DNA from: Amycolatopsis nigrescens CSC17Ta-90
GTDB taxonomy: Bacteria; Actinomycetota; Actinomycetes; Mycobacteriales; Pseudonocardiaceae
Direction of reading: 5' to 3'
Length of the DNA: 64,000 nucleotides
Assembly: GCF_000384315.1 (NCBI RefSeq)
Contig: NZ_ARVW01000001.1
Coordinates: forward strand, 3,348,157 to 3,412,156
Position 1 is the stretch's first letter. Each line of letters begins with the position of its first letter. Of the stretch, positions 42,066 through 50,899 are shown in pieces. The notes below the pieces were generated by a model. That model was given only the letters and a program-made list of their open reading frames with translations, did no database searches and was not told where the DNA came from. A program made the position numbers and the translations under genes.

Positions 42066-43061
42066 TCAGGCGGCGGAGGCTTCGGGGGACTTGACGAAGC
42101 CCTTGGAGACCATCCAGTCGAGGGCGACCTTGCCGGGGTCGTCGCCGTCCACGTCGACCCGCTTGCACAGCTCGATCATCTGCTGGTTGTCCAGCGCCTT
42201 GCCGACCGGCTCGATCACCTGGCGGATCGCCGGGTGCTCCTGCAGGAACGACTCGCGCAGCGTGGCGGAGGCGTTGTACTGCGGGAAGAACTTCTTGTCG
42301 TCCTGCAGCACCCGCAGGTTCAGCCCGGCGATCCGGCCGTCGGTGGTGAAGATCTCGCCGAACTGGCAGGTGCCGCCGGCGACCGCGGCGTAGATCGCGC
42401 CGGTGCCGAACTGCTTGATCTGCCCCGGCGGGAAGCCGTAGGTCTTCTGCACCCCGGGGAAACCGTCCTGCCTGCTGACGAACTCGGTCTCCAGGCAGAA
42501 CACCGCCTGGTCCGGGTTCTGCTTCAGGAACTCGGTCATATCCGAATTGGACTTCAGGTTGTGCTGCTGGGCGTACGCCTCGGTGGTGGCGAACGCGTAG
42601 GTGTTGTTGACCGGCGAATAGTCGAGCCAGGTGATCCCGTTCTGCTCTTCGTCGGCCTTCTTCACCGCTTCGAACTGCTCGCGCTCGTCCGGGATCGGCG
42701 TCTCGTTGCCCTGGTAGCTGATCCAGCCGGTGCCGGTGTACTCCCAGGTCAGGTCGGTCTGCCCGGCCTGCAGCGCCTGGCGCGAGCTGTTCGAGCCCTT
42801 GATGTCGGTGAGGTCCCGGACGTCCGCGCCCGCCGCCGCGAGCGCCATCTCGGCCATGTAGCCGAGCAGGATGTTCTCGGTGAAGTCCTTGGACCCCACC
42901 GTGATGTGCAGTCCCTTCAGCGAGTCCACCGGCTGGATCGAACCCGGCTGGACCTCGAACGGCAGCGCCGCGTTGGTCTCCAACCCGCAGGCGGTCAGCG
43001 AAACCCCGAGCAGCGCGACGCCGAAGACCGCCTTGAGCTTGGTGCGCACGGGTTTGTTCAT
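42066..43061 (-). CDS. opuCC: Osmoprotectant ABC transporter substrate-binding lipoprotein (OpuCC/ProX-like)
   Basis: 331 residues. A lipobox LTACG ends the signal peptide, so the mature protein is lipid-anchored. ITVGSKDFTENILLGYMAEM is the diagnostic ligand-binding start of the OpuAC family, followed by DLTWEYTGTGWISYQG and the FCLETEFVSRQDGFPG region. The start overlaps the permease stop by 4 bp. It binds glycine betaine, choline or similar osmolytes and delivers them to the permeases encoded upstream. Confidence 0.93.
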   Translation of the reverse strand: MNKPVRTKLKAVFGVALLGVSLTACGLETNAALPFEVQPGSIQPVDSLKGLHITVGSKDFTENILLGYMAEMALAAAGADVRDLTDIKGSNSSRQALQAGQTDLTWEYTGTGWISYQGNETPIPDEREQFEAVKKADEEQNGITWLDYSPVNNTYAFATTEAYAQQHNLKSNSDMTEFLKQNPDQAVFCLETEFVSRQDGFPGVQKTYGFPPGQIKQFGTGAIYAAVAGGTCQFGEIFTTDGRIAGLNLRVLQDDKKFFPQYNASATLRESFLQEHPAIRQVIEPVGKALDNQQMIELCKRVDVDGDDPGKVALDWMVSKGFVKSPEASAA

Positions 43062-43843
43062 CGCAGTCCCTTCGGTCCGAGGTACTGCTCGGCGACCGCG
43101 CCGAGCCAGTCCACCAGCAGCGCCAGCCCGACGGCCAGCACCGAACCGGTGATCAGCACCTTCGGCAGGTTGAGCTTGTAACCGGTGTCGATCAGCACGC
43201 CGAACCCGCCCGCGTCCACGAACGCCGCGAAGGTGGCGGTACCCACCGCCAGCACCAGCGAGGTGCGCAGGCCGGCCAGGATCAGCGGGATGGCCAGCGG
43301 GAACTCGATCCGGCGCAGCACCGAGGACGCGGACATGCCGATCCCGCGGCCGGCGTCGATCAACGACGGATCCACCGACTCCAGCCCGACCATGGTGTTG
43401 CGCAGCACCGGCAGCAATGAGTAGAAGGCGAGCGGGAAGACCACCACCCACAGCCCACCGGCCGCGCCGGTGATCAGGAAGAACAGCACCAGCACGCCCA
43501 GCGCCGGCGCGGCCTGGCCGATGTTGGCGATGGCAAGGAAGAACGGCGCCAGCACCTTGGCACGCGGCCTGGTCAGCAGCACCCCGAGCGGCACCGCGAC
43601 CACCACCACCAGCGCGGACACGATCACCGTGATCAGCAGGTGCTCACCGAGCATCTTGAAGATCGACGGCCAGTTCAGCGTTTCCTTCTCGGTCGCCTTC
43701 AGGTCGCTGCTGAACGCCCAGAACAGCACCGCGGCGACGATCACCACCACGGCCAGCGGCTGGGCCAGCAGCCGGACCCGTTCCGCCCGCTTCGAACCGG
43801 ACTCGGTGGAGAACGCGGTGTCGGTGACGGTGGCGGTGCTCAT
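43058..43843 (-). CDS. Osmoprotectant ABC transporter permease (OpuCB/OpuCD-like)
   Basis: 261 residues with six or so membrane helices. FYSLLPVLRNTMVGLESVDPSLIDAGRGIGMS is the EAA-loop region of this permease class. An N-terminal cytoplasmic tail of about 25 residues precedes the first helix. It overlaps the ATPase gene by 4 bp and the binding protein by 4 bp. Confidence 0.92.
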   Translation of the reverse strand: MSTATVTDTAFSTESGSKRAERVRLLAQPLAVVVIVAAVLFWAFSSDLKATEKETLNWPSIFKMLGEHLLITVIVSALVVVVAVPLGVLLTRPRAKVLAPFFLAIANIGQAAPALGVLVLFFLITGAAGGLWVVVFPLAFYSLLPVLRNTMVGLESVDPSLIDAGRGIGMSASSVLRRIEFPLAIPLILAGLRTSLVLAVGTATFAAFVDAGGFGVLIDTGYKLNLPKVLITGSVLAVGLALLVDWLGAVAEQYLGPKGLR

Positions 43844-45066
43844 CGCTCACTGTCCGAAGTGTCCGGAGCGTCCGGGGTGTGGTCATCCGCGTGCTCCTCG
43901 CGGAGCTGCCGGATGGTGTCGATCACGGTGTCCAGCTCGATCATGCCGGCGTACTCGCCGCGGGCACCGGTCACCGGCACCCCGCCGCCTTCGGCCAGCA
44001 TGGCCTCCAACGCGTCCTGCAGGGTGGACTGGGTGCTGACCAGGTCGCGCAGCGGTTTGCCGGCGGTCCGCATGGACGCCGCCGTGCCGAGCTCGCGGAC
44101 ACTGGCCCAGCGCAGCGGCCGCTGCCGCTCGTCCAGCACCAGCACGAACCGCGCGCCGTTCGCCTGTGCCCGGTCGCGCACCGTGCCGGGCGTCTCGTCC
44201 ACGGTGGCGGTCATCTTCGGCTTGCTCAACTGCACGTCCCGCACGCGCAGCAGGGTGAGCTGCTTGAGCGACGCGCCGGCGCCGACGAACCCGGCCACCG
44301 TGTCGTTCGCCGGGTTGGCCAGTATCGCGTCCGGGGTGTCGTACTGCAGGATGCTGGACTGGTCGCCGAGCACCGCGATCTTGTCGCCGAGCTTGACCGC
44401 CTCGTCGAAGTCGTGCGTGACGAACACGATCGTCTTGCGCAGCTCGGTCTGCAGCCGCAGCAGTTCGTCCTGCAGGTTGCCGCGGGTGATCGGGTCCACC
44501 GCGCCGAACGGCTCGTCCATCAGCAGCACCGGCGGGTCCGCGGCGAGCGCGCGGGCCACCCCGACGCGCTGCTGCTGGCCACCGGAGAGCTGGCGCGGGT
44601 AGCGGTCGGCGAAGTCCTTGGGGTCCAGGCCGACCAGGTCCATCATCTCCTCGACCCTGGCGCCGACCTTCTGCTTGTCCCAGCCGAGCAGGCCGGGCAC
44701 CACGGCGATGTTCTGCGCCACGGTGAAGTGCGGGAACAGCCCGGCCTGCTGGATGGCGTAGCCGACCCGGCGGCGCAGGGTGTCCGCGTTCAGCGAGAGC
44801 GCGTCCTCCCCGCCGATGGTGATCTTGCCCGAGGTGGGCTCGATCAGCCGGTTGATCATCCGCATGGTGGTGGTCTTGCCGCAGCCGGACGGCCCGACGA
44901 AGACCACGATCTTGCCGGCCGGCACCACCATGGAGAACTCGTTGACAGCGGGCTGCCGGGTACCCGGGTACCGCTTGGTCACCTTGTCCAGTTCGATCTC
45001 GACACCGGAAACGGCGCCGTCGCGGACGCCCTCGGCCTTGGTTGCGCTTGACTCAGCCACGGACAC
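43840..45066 (-). CDS. opuCA: Osmoprotectant ABC transporter ATPase with CBS domain (OpuCA-like)
   Basis: 408 residues from GTG 45066. Walker A is FVGPSGCGKTTTMRM, the signature is RQLSGGQQQRVGVARALA, Walker B is VLLMDEPFGAVDP and the switch His is in VFVTHDFDEA. The C-terminal 120 residues hold a CBS-pair-like region (LRDLVSTQSTLQDALEAMLAEGGGVPVTG) that in OpuA/OpuC relates transport to ionic strength. It overlaps the upstream permease by 14 bp. Confidence 0.95.
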   Translation of the reverse strand: MSVAESSATKAEGVRDGAVSGVEIELDKVTKRYPGTRQPAVNEFSMVVPAGKIVVFVGPSGCGKTTTMRMINRLIEPTSGKITIGGEDALSLNADTLRRRVGYAIQQAGLFPHFTVAQNIAVVPGLLGWDKQKVGARVEEMMDLVGLDPKDFADRYPRQLSGGQQQRVGVARALAADPPVLLMDEPFGAVDPITRGNLQDELLRLQTELRKTIVFVTHDFDEAVKLGDKIAVLGDQSSILQYDTPDAILANPANDTVAGFVGAGASLKQLTLLRVRDVQLSKPKMTATVDETPGTVRDRAQANGARFVLVLDERQRPLRWASVRELGTAASMRTAGKPLRDLVSTQSTLQDALEAMLAEGGGVPVTGARGEYAGMIELDTVIDTIRQLREEHADDHTPDAPDTSDSER

Positions 45067-45700
45067 CCCTCGAAACGGTCAGTCGGGCGATCAGTACGTA
45101 GATGCCCTCGAGGATGAGGGCGAGGATGACGACGCCGACGGTGCCGGCGATCGCCTGGTTGGTGGCGTTCGCGCTGCCCGCCCTGGTCAGCCCGGAGAAC
45201 ACCTCCGAGCCGAGGCCCGGCCCCTTCGCGTAGGCGGCGATCACCGCGATGCCCATCAGCATCTGGGTGGCCACCCGCATCCCGGCCAGGATGGCCGGCC
45301 AGGCGAGCCGCAGCTCGACCCTGGTCAGCACCCCGAACCGGCTCATCCCGATGCCCTTGGCCGCGTCCGAGATGGCGGGATCCACCCCGCCGAGCCCGAC
45401 GATCGTGTTCCGCACGATCGGCAGCAGCGCGTAGAGCACCAGCGCGATCACCGTCGGCTGGGTGCCGAGGCCGACCACCGGGATCAGCAGGCCCAGCAGC
45501 GCGAACGACGGGATGGTCAGGATCGTGCTGGCCAGCGCGGTGGCCAGTGCCGAGCCGAGCGGCGAGCGGTAGACCGCCACGCCGATCAGCACGCCAAGCA
45601 CCGCCGCGATGATGGTGCACTGCACCACCGCGCTGACATGCAGCAAACCCTGCAGGGACAGCTTGTCCCACCGGGTCGAGATGTAGTCGAAGATGCTCAT
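45053..45700 (-). CDS. Osmoprotectant ABC transporter permease, second subunit
   Basis: 215 residues. TIIAAVLGVLIGVAVYRSPLG and ALLPIVRNTIVGLGGVDPAISDAAKGIGMSRFGVL contain the permease EAA motif. It starts 2 bp after the BCCT gene ends, so the five genes from 47438 to 42066 probably form one transcription unit, with two permeases, one ATPase and one binding protein making the complete importer. Confidence 0.93.
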   Translation of the reverse strand: MSIFDYISTRWDKLSLQGLLHVSAVVQCTIIAAVLGVLIGVAVYRSPLGSALATALASTILTIPSFALLGLLIPVVGLGTQPTVIALVLYALLPIVRNTIVGLGGVDPAISDAAKGIGMSRFGVLTRVELRLAWPAILAGMRVATQMLMGIAVIAAYAKGPGLGSEVFSGLTRAGSANATNQAIAGTVGVVILALILEGIYVLIARLTVSRGVRG

Positions 45701-45701
45701 C

Positions 45702-47438
45702 TCACGGCCTGCGACCCTTGAGAATCCGCCGCTTCGGCCGCTCGCCACCGTTGGTCCGCTCGTGGTGCATCTCTTCCAGCGACTTCATCATTTCGTTCTC
45801 CCGCAACACCAGAGGGTCGTGGCGCAGGTCGCGCCACAGCGAGACGCAGAGACCGATCATCACGACCACGAACGGCACCGCGACCAGGATGGTCAGGTTC
45901 TGCAGGCCTTTCAGCGCGTCGTTGCCGCCGACCATCAGCATCACCGCGGCGACCCCGCCCATCACGACACCCCAGAAGATGACCACGTTCCGTTTCGGAT
46001 GCACGGAACCGCCCTGGGACAAGGTGCCCATCACCACCGAAGCCGCGTCGGCGCCGGAGACGAAGAAGATGGAAACCAGCAACATCACCAGAATCGCGAT
46101 CGGCACGAACCACGGCAGCGTCTGCAACAGCGTGAAGGTCGCCGCCTCCTCGCTGCCGGTACCCGCGATGTCCACTCCGTTCAGCTGCCGGTCGATCGCT
46201 GCGCCACCGAAGATGGCGAACCAGATCAGGCTGACCACGCTGGGCACCGCGATCACGCCGGCGATGAACTGGCGGATCGTGCGGCCGCGCGAGATCCGCG
46301 CGATGAACATGCCGACGAAGGGCGTCCACGAGATCCACCACGCCCAGTAGAAGACCGTCCAGCCGCCGAGCCAGGTCTGCATCTCCTCGCCGCCGGTGGT
46401 GCCGGTCCGGCCGGACATCTCGGCCAGTTCGCGGAAGTAGTCGCCGATCGCGCCGGGCACCAGGTTCAGGATCAGCACGGTCGGGCCGACCACCAGCACG
46501 AACACCGCGAGTACCGCGGCCAGCACCATGTTGATGTTGGACAGCCACTGGATGCCCTTGGCCACCCCGGAAACCGCGGAGGCGATGAACGCCACGGTCA
46601 GGATGGCGATGATGGCCACCAGCAGCCCGGTGCCCGGGTTGTCGATCCAGCCGACCGACGCCATACCGCCGCCGACCTGCAGCGCACCGAGGCCGAGCGA
46701 CGCGGCCGAACCGAACAGGGTGGCGAAGATCGCCATCACGTCGATCGCCTTGCCCAGCGGGCCTTCGGTCTTGCGCTTGCCGAGCAGCGGCGCGAACACC
46801 GAGCTGATCAGCTGGCTGCGACCCTTGCGGAAGGTGCTGTACGCGATCGCCAGGCCGACCACCGCGTAGATCGCCCACGGGTGCACGGTCCAGTGGAACA
46901 GCGTGGTCGCCATCGCGGTGTGCACGGCCTCGTCGGAGTTCGCCACGGCGGTGCCCGGCGGCGGGCTGGCCAGGTGCGAAACCGGCTCGTAGACACCGAA
47001 GAACATCAGCCCGATGCCCATCCCGGCGCTGAACATCATGGCGATCCAGGAGGAGGTCCGGAACTCCGGACGCTCCTTGTCCTGCCCCAGCGGGATCCGG
47101 CCGTACCGGCTGATCGCCAGGCAGATCGCGAAGATCACGAACCCGGTGGCGGTGAGCACGAAGGCCCAGCCGCCGTAGGGGATGACGGCCTTGTTCAGCA
47201 CGGTCTTCGAGACCGAGGAGAGGCTGCTCGGGGAGAGGATGCCCCAGGCGATGATGGCCAGCGCGACTACCGCCGCCACACCGAACACGGTTCTGTCGGT
47301 TTTGGCCGGCCGGTCCGCGGCCATCTCCAACGGGACGTGTTCGTCCGGAGTGTGTCCGGCACCGGTGGTGTCGGGAGCGTTGGCGCGGTCTTGTTCGACC
47401 GTCTCCTCCGTCGTCGTCCTGTCGTCCTGCGAATCCAT
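45702..47438 (-). CDS. BCCT-family choline/glycine-betaine transporter
   Basis: 578 residues from ATG 47438 (GTG 47444 is an alternative). A 50-residue acidic N-terminal tail precedes 12 membrane helices. GMGIGLMFFGVYEPVSH and the aromatic signature WTVFYWAWWISWTPFVG with FIARISRGRTIR are diagnostic. The C-terminal tail (about 35 residues, rich in Arg/Glu/Lys) resembles osmosensing tails of BetP. It leads the osmoprotectant operon, pairing a sodium-coupled carrier with an ABC importer. Confidence 0.94.
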   Translation of the reverse strand: MDSQDDRTTTEETVEQDRANAPDTTGAGHTPDEHVPLEMAADRPAKTDRTVFGVAAVVALAIIAWGILSPSSLSSVSKTVLNKAVIPYGGWAFVLTATGFVIFAICLAISRYGRIPLGQDKERPEFRTSSWIAMMFSAGMGIGLMFFGVYEPVSHLASPPPGTAVANSDEAVHTAMATTLFHWTVHPWAIYAVVGLAIAYSTFRKGRSQLISSVFAPLLGKRKTEGPLGKAIDVMAIFATLFGSAASLGLGALQVGGGMASVGWIDNPGTGLLVAIIAILTVAFIASAVSGVAKGIQWLSNINMVLAAVLAVFVLVVGPTVLILNLVPGAIGDYFRELAEMSGRTGTTGGEEMQTWLGGWTVFYWAWWISWTPFVGMFIARISRGRTIRQFIAGVIAVPSVVSLIWFAIFGGAAIDRQLNGVDIAGTGSEEAATFTLLQTLPWFVPIAILVMLLVSIFFVSGADAASVVMGTLSQGGSVHPKRNVVIFWGVVMGGVAAVMLMVGGNDALKGLQNLTILVAVPFVVVMIGLCVSLWRDLRHDPLVLRENEMMKSLEEMHHERTNGGERPKRRILKGRRP

Positions 47439-47571
47439 ATGCACGCGCCGTGTGCCGGCGCGCCCTCCTTCCGACCCTGGCTAACCCATTCGGTCTAACA
47501 CCATAACCACGGGGGCCTGAACCAGTTGGTGCACGGCGCAGACCCCCGGGGCCGTAAATGATGCGCTCACA

Positions 47572-47598
47572 GTTACCTATTGACAGGCGATAGGCAAC
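47572..47598. promoter_or_regulatory. Inverted repeat upstream of the osmoprotectant operon
   Basis: GTTACCTAT (47572-47580) and ATAGGCAAC (47590-47598) are inverted with one mismatch and a 9-bp spacer. They lie in the 318-bp gap between the BCCT gene and the gene at 47757, which otherwise holds AT-richer promoter-like sequence and no ORF. It may be an operator for either direction. Confidence 0.4.
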
Positions 47599-47756
47599 TA
47601 CTGACGGCCAGATTTCACCAGACTGTTCCGCCATTGGAGCTGGACTGAGCAGCAAAGATGAGGCTTTCTAACTATTTGAGCGACATTCCGGCCGCCGGGT
47701 GCTCAGCACACGGGAGCCTGTCGCGTGGTACGGGGTGACCCGCCTACCCTGGTCAG

Positions 47757-48308
47757 GTGAGCCCATGCCCGAACGGACGCAGTCCGTTACACACGGTGCG
47801 TGGAGCCATGCTCGCGGTCAGCGCGGCGGCGCTGGCGGTGACCGCGCACGCGGCCGCGGGCGGCGGCGTACCGGACGTCTCGCTGACCCTCTTGCTCACC
47901 GTGCTGATCGGCTGGGTGGCCACCTCGCTGGCCGGCCGAACCCGCGGCCTGCCCGGCATACTGGCGGTGCTCGGCGCGGCGCAGCTGATCATGCATCTGG
48001 TGCTCACCGAACTGATGGGGCACAGCGGGCACAGTGGCCTCGGAGTCCCGCCCGCCGGCCTGATGACGCTCGCGCATGTACTCGCCACGGCGGGCACCGC
48101 GTTGCTGCTGGCGCACGCCGAGCGGATGCTGCTCGCGGTGGCGGCCGGCCTGAGGCTGCTGCTGCCCGTCCTCTGGCGGCACGCGCCGGTACCGCACGGT
48201 CCCGCACGTGCACTGCCGGGTGTGCCCGACGCGGCACCCGGTCATCTCGAGATGTCGGTGCTGCTGCGCCGGGTCTGCGCACGCCGCGGACCGCCGGCCT
48301 GCTCCTGA
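47757..48308 (+). CDS. Hypothetical membrane protein at the head of the copper module
   Basis: 183 residues from GTG 47757. Four or so hydrophobic segments in the first 145 residues (AMLAVSAAALAVTAHAAAGGG, LLLTVLIGWVATSLAG, GILAVLGAAQLIMHLVL, LMTLAHVLATAGTALLLAHAERMLL) are followed by a polar tail with HAPVPHGPARALPG. The sequence MHLVLTELMGHSGHSG is His/Met-rich and could bind copper. It lies 68 bp upstream of a YcnI gene. No named family is recognised with certainty. Confidence 0.72.
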   Translation: MSPCPNGRSPLHTVRGAMLAVSAAALAVTAHAAAGGGVPDVSLTLLLTVLIGWVATSLAGRTRGLPGILAVLGAAQLIMHLVLTELMGHSGHSGLGVPPAGLMTLAHVLATAGTALLLAHAERMLLAVAAGLRLLLPVLWRHAPVPHGPARALPGVPDAAPGHLEMSVLLRRVCARRGPPACS

Positions 48309-48376
48309 ACCCCAACCCTTTCCTTCCCACAGCGCGATTCGCGCTGCCCGAACCCCTGTTCAGGAGACTTACAGAA

Positions 48377-49147
48377 ATGTCGACAAATCGAGCCCTTTTG
48401 CGGGCCGGCGTACTGGTCGCCACGGCCGGGATGACCGGTCTGCTCGGCGCCGGCATCGCCGCCGCGCACGTCACCGCCAACGTCTACGGCGAGCAGCCGG
48501 CAAAGGGCGGCTACGGCGCCGTGTTCCTGCGGGTGCCCAACGAAGAGGCCGACGCCGGCACCACCAAGGTCGAGGTGACGTTCAAGCCCGAGTACGGGAT
48601 CAGCTCGGGCCGCGCCAAGCCGGTGCCCGGCTGGACCTCCGAGGTGACCAAGACGAAACTGCCCGCGCCGGTCAAGAACGGCAAGGGCACCGACGTCACC
48701 GAGGTGGTCTCCAAGATCTCCTGGACCGCCCAGCCCGGCACCAAGATCGCGGCCGGTTCGAGCGAGTTCCAGGAGTTCGAGATCTCGGTCGGCCCGCTTC
48801 CGTCCAATGTGGACAGCGTGCTGCTGCCGGCCGCGCAGACCTACGAGAACGGCCTGGTGGTCAACTGGGACCAACCGACCCCGGCCGGCGGTGAAGAGCC
48901 GGAGCACCCGGCACCCGAGGTGAAGCTGTCCGCGGCCGAAGGCGGGCACGGCGCACCCAAGTCCGGCGAAAAAGCCGGTGCAGAGGGCGCAGAAGCGGCA
49001 GCATCATCGTCGGGCAGCGACGACACCGCGCGTTGGCTCGGTGGGGCCGGACTGGTGGTCGGCGCACTGGGCCTCGGCCTCGGCGCCGGTGCCACCCTGC
49101 GCGCCCGCCGGTCCACCGCGGCGAAGTCCGGAGGCGCTGCGGAATGA
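48377..49147 (+). CDS. YcnI-family (DUF1775) copper-binding protein
   Basis: 256 residues. Signal peptide ends at GAGIAAA, leaving His31 (HVTANVYGE) as mature N-terminus, the copper ligand of the family. PAKGGYGAVFLRVPNEE, TTKVEVTFKPEYGI, VPGWTSEVTKTKL and FQEFEISVGPLP are family motifs; a C-terminal membrane helix (about 222-245) anchors it. ATG 48377 follows AGGAGAC. It overlaps the CopC gene by 4 bp, as in Bacillus ycnKJI-like modules of copper uptake. Confidence 0.94.
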   Translation: MSTNRALLRAGVLVATAGMTGLLGAGIAAAHVTANVYGEQPAKGGYGAVFLRVPNEEADAGTTKVEVTFKPEYGISSGRAKPVPGWTSEVTKTKLPAPVKNGKGTDVTEVVSKISWTAQPGTKIAAGSSEFQEFEISVGPLPSNVDSVLLPAAQTYENGLVVNWDQPTPAGGEEPEHPAPEVKLSAAEGGHGAPKSGEKAGAEGAEAAASSSGSDDTARWLGGAGLVVGALGLGLGAGATLRARRSTAAKSGGAAE

Positions 49148-49686
49148 GGAAGGTGCTCCTCACGCTGGCACTGACCGTGGCGGCCATGTTCGGCATGGCC
49201 GCCCCGGCGCTGGCGCACAACGTACTGGTGTCCGCCGACCCGGCGAAGGGTTCCTCGGTGGAGGTCGGCCCGGACCGGATCACGCTCACCTTCGACGCCC
49301 CGGTCCAGCCTGGCGACGTGAACCAGGTCGCGGTCACCGGCCCGGCCGGCGACCAGTGGGCCGAGGGCGAGATCCGGGTGGACAGCAACGTGGTCACCGC
49401 GCCGCTGCGCCCGCTCGGCCCGGCCGGTGAGTACACCGTCGGCTACCGGATCCTGTCCGCGGACGGGCACCCGGTCGCGGACAAGTACACCTTCACCCTG
49501 ACCAAGGCCGGCAACGGCACGCCGGCGCAGGCGAAGGCGGCGGGCTCGCCCGCCGGCGAGCAGGCCGCGGGCGAACAGGGCGGCTCCGGTGGCGTGCCGA
49601 TCTGGGTCTGGATCGCGGGCGCGGTGGTGCTGCTCGGCGCCGGGCTGACGCTCGCGCTTCGGATGGGCAAGGAGAGCACGAAGTGA
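49144..49686 (+). CDS. CopC-domain copper-binding protein
   Basis: 180 residues. The signal peptide ends at APALA, so His25 (HNVLVSADPAKGS) starts the mature protein and forms the Cu(II) site with the distal His in ILSADGHPVADKY. A Gly/Ala/Gln linker (about 125-150) leads to one C-terminal membrane helix and GKESTK. It is overlapped on both sides by YcnI and CopD genes, which indicates a single operon. Confidence 0.94.
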   Translation: MRKVLLTLALTVAAMFGMAAPALAHNVLVSADPAKGSSVEVGPDRITLTFDAPVQPGDVNQVAVTGPAGDQWAEGEIRVDSNVVTAPLRPLGPAGEYTVGYRILSADGHPVADKYTFTLTKAGNGTPAQAKAAGSPAGEQAAGEQGGSGGVPIWVWIAGAVVLLGAGLTLALRMGKESTK

Positions 49687-50708
49687 CCGAGACCGAGACC
49701 GCCGCCAAGGCCCGCCCGGTGACCTTGCTCTGCATCCTCGCCGCGGCCGCCGTCGGTGCGCTGATCGGCGTCGCGCTGACCGCGAACGCGCCGGTGCCAG
49801 GGGTGACGGATGTCAGCGAGGCGGTCTCGGTCGCCATCCCGCTGGTTCGGGTGCTGCTCGACCTCGCGGCGATGGCCACGATCGGGCTGTCGCTGCTGTC
49901 CGTGCTGGTCGGCTACGACCGGCCGAAGCTCAGCGAGCCGATCATGGCCAAGGCGCGGCTCGCCGCGGTGGCCGGCGCGCTGGTCTGGGCGGTCTCCGCG
50001 CTGGTGCTGCTGGTGCTGCAGACGGCAGAATTCCGGCCGCAGGCGGTGACCATCGGCCTCGGTGACGTCTGGGACTACGTGGTGCAGGTCGGTGCCGGCA
50101 AGGCGCTGCTGGTGGTGGTCGTGCTGGCCCTGCTGCACGCCGGACTCGGCATGCTGTCGCTCAAGCACGGGGAGAAGGTGCCGGCCGAGGTGCGGGTCGG
50201 CCTCGGCCTGTTCGCGCTGCTCCCGCTGCCGGTCACCGGGCACGCGTCGGACTGGAACCTGCACGACTACACGATGATCTCGATGGAGCTGCACGTGATG
50301 AGCGCGGTGGCCTGGACCGGCGGGCTCGGCGCGATGACCGTGCTGCTGGTCAGCAACCGCACGCTGCTCGCGCACGCGCTGCCGCGGTTCTCCAAGCTGG
50401 CCACCCTGTGCCTGGTGATGTCCGCGGTGACCGGGCTGTTCAACGGGCTGATCGAGATCTCCCTGACCCCTGGCATCGAGTTCTGGTCCGGGCTGTTCGG
50501 CACCGGGTACGGGTTGCTGGTGATCGGGAAGGTGCTGTGCATCGGCGCGATCGCGCTGCTCGGCGCGAACGTCCGGTGGCGGCTGATGCCGCGGATCATC
50601 CGGCACCAGCGCACCGCGCTGGCCGGCTGGGCGACCCTGGAGCTGTCCGTGATGGGACTCGCCTTCGGCTTCGCGGCGGTGCTGAGCCGCTCACCGGTCG
50701 CCGGTTAG
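49683..50708 (+). CDS. CopD-domain copper-resistance/uptake membrane protein
   Basis: 341 residues with eight or nine membrane helices from GTG 49683, overlapping CopC by 4 bp. GHASDWNLHDYTMISMELHVMSAVAWTGGLG-type sequence contains the His residues of the CopD core, and FSKLATLCLVMSAVTGLFNG and GYGLLVIGKVLCIGAIALLGANVRWRL follow. It is thought to move copper from CopC across the membrane. It ends the module. Confidence 0.93.
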   Translation: MTETETAAKARPVTLLCILAAAAVGALIGVALTANAPVPGVTDVSEAVSVAIPLVRVLLDLAAMATIGLSLLSVLVGYDRPKLSEPIMAKARLAAVAGALVWAVSALVLLVLQTAEFRPQAVTIGLGDVWDYVVQVGAGKALLVVVVLALLHAGLGMLSLKHGEKVPAEVRVGLGLFALLPLPVTGHASDWNLHDYTMISMELHVMSAVAWTGGLGAMTVLLVSNRTLLAHALPRFSKLATLCLVMSAVTGLFNGLIEISLTPGIEFWSGLFGTGYGLLVIGKVLCIGAIALLGANVRWRLMPRIIRHQRTALAGWATLELSVMGLAFGFAAVLSRSPVAG

Positions 50709-50818
50709 CCCAACACCGCTGGGCCGAATGCCGGTTTTTCGATCATTCTCGTCCTCCCGGGCGGCCTGATGGGGAATGCTTCTTGCCGATCGGGCTAGCC
50801 CGCGAGGAGGAGAAGCGG

Positions 50819-50899
50819 ATGGCCGACACTCGTTTCCACCCGGTCATCTGCTCCGACCGGGTGCGGGTGTCCCGCAAGGCACAGGAGGACGAGCGATGA
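50819..50899 (+). CDS. 26-residue leader ORF coupled to the STAND gene
   Basis: ATG 50819 is preceded by CGAGGAGGAGAAGCGG, a strong ribosome-binding site. The product is MADTRFHPVICSDRVRVSR followed by KAQEDER, and its TGA overlaps the ATG of the next gene by 4 bp, with that gene's own AGGAGG inside this ORF. Small, charged, one Cys. It may act as a translational leader or a real peptide. No family known. Confidence 0.55.
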   Translation: MADTRFHPVICSDRVRVSRKAQEDER

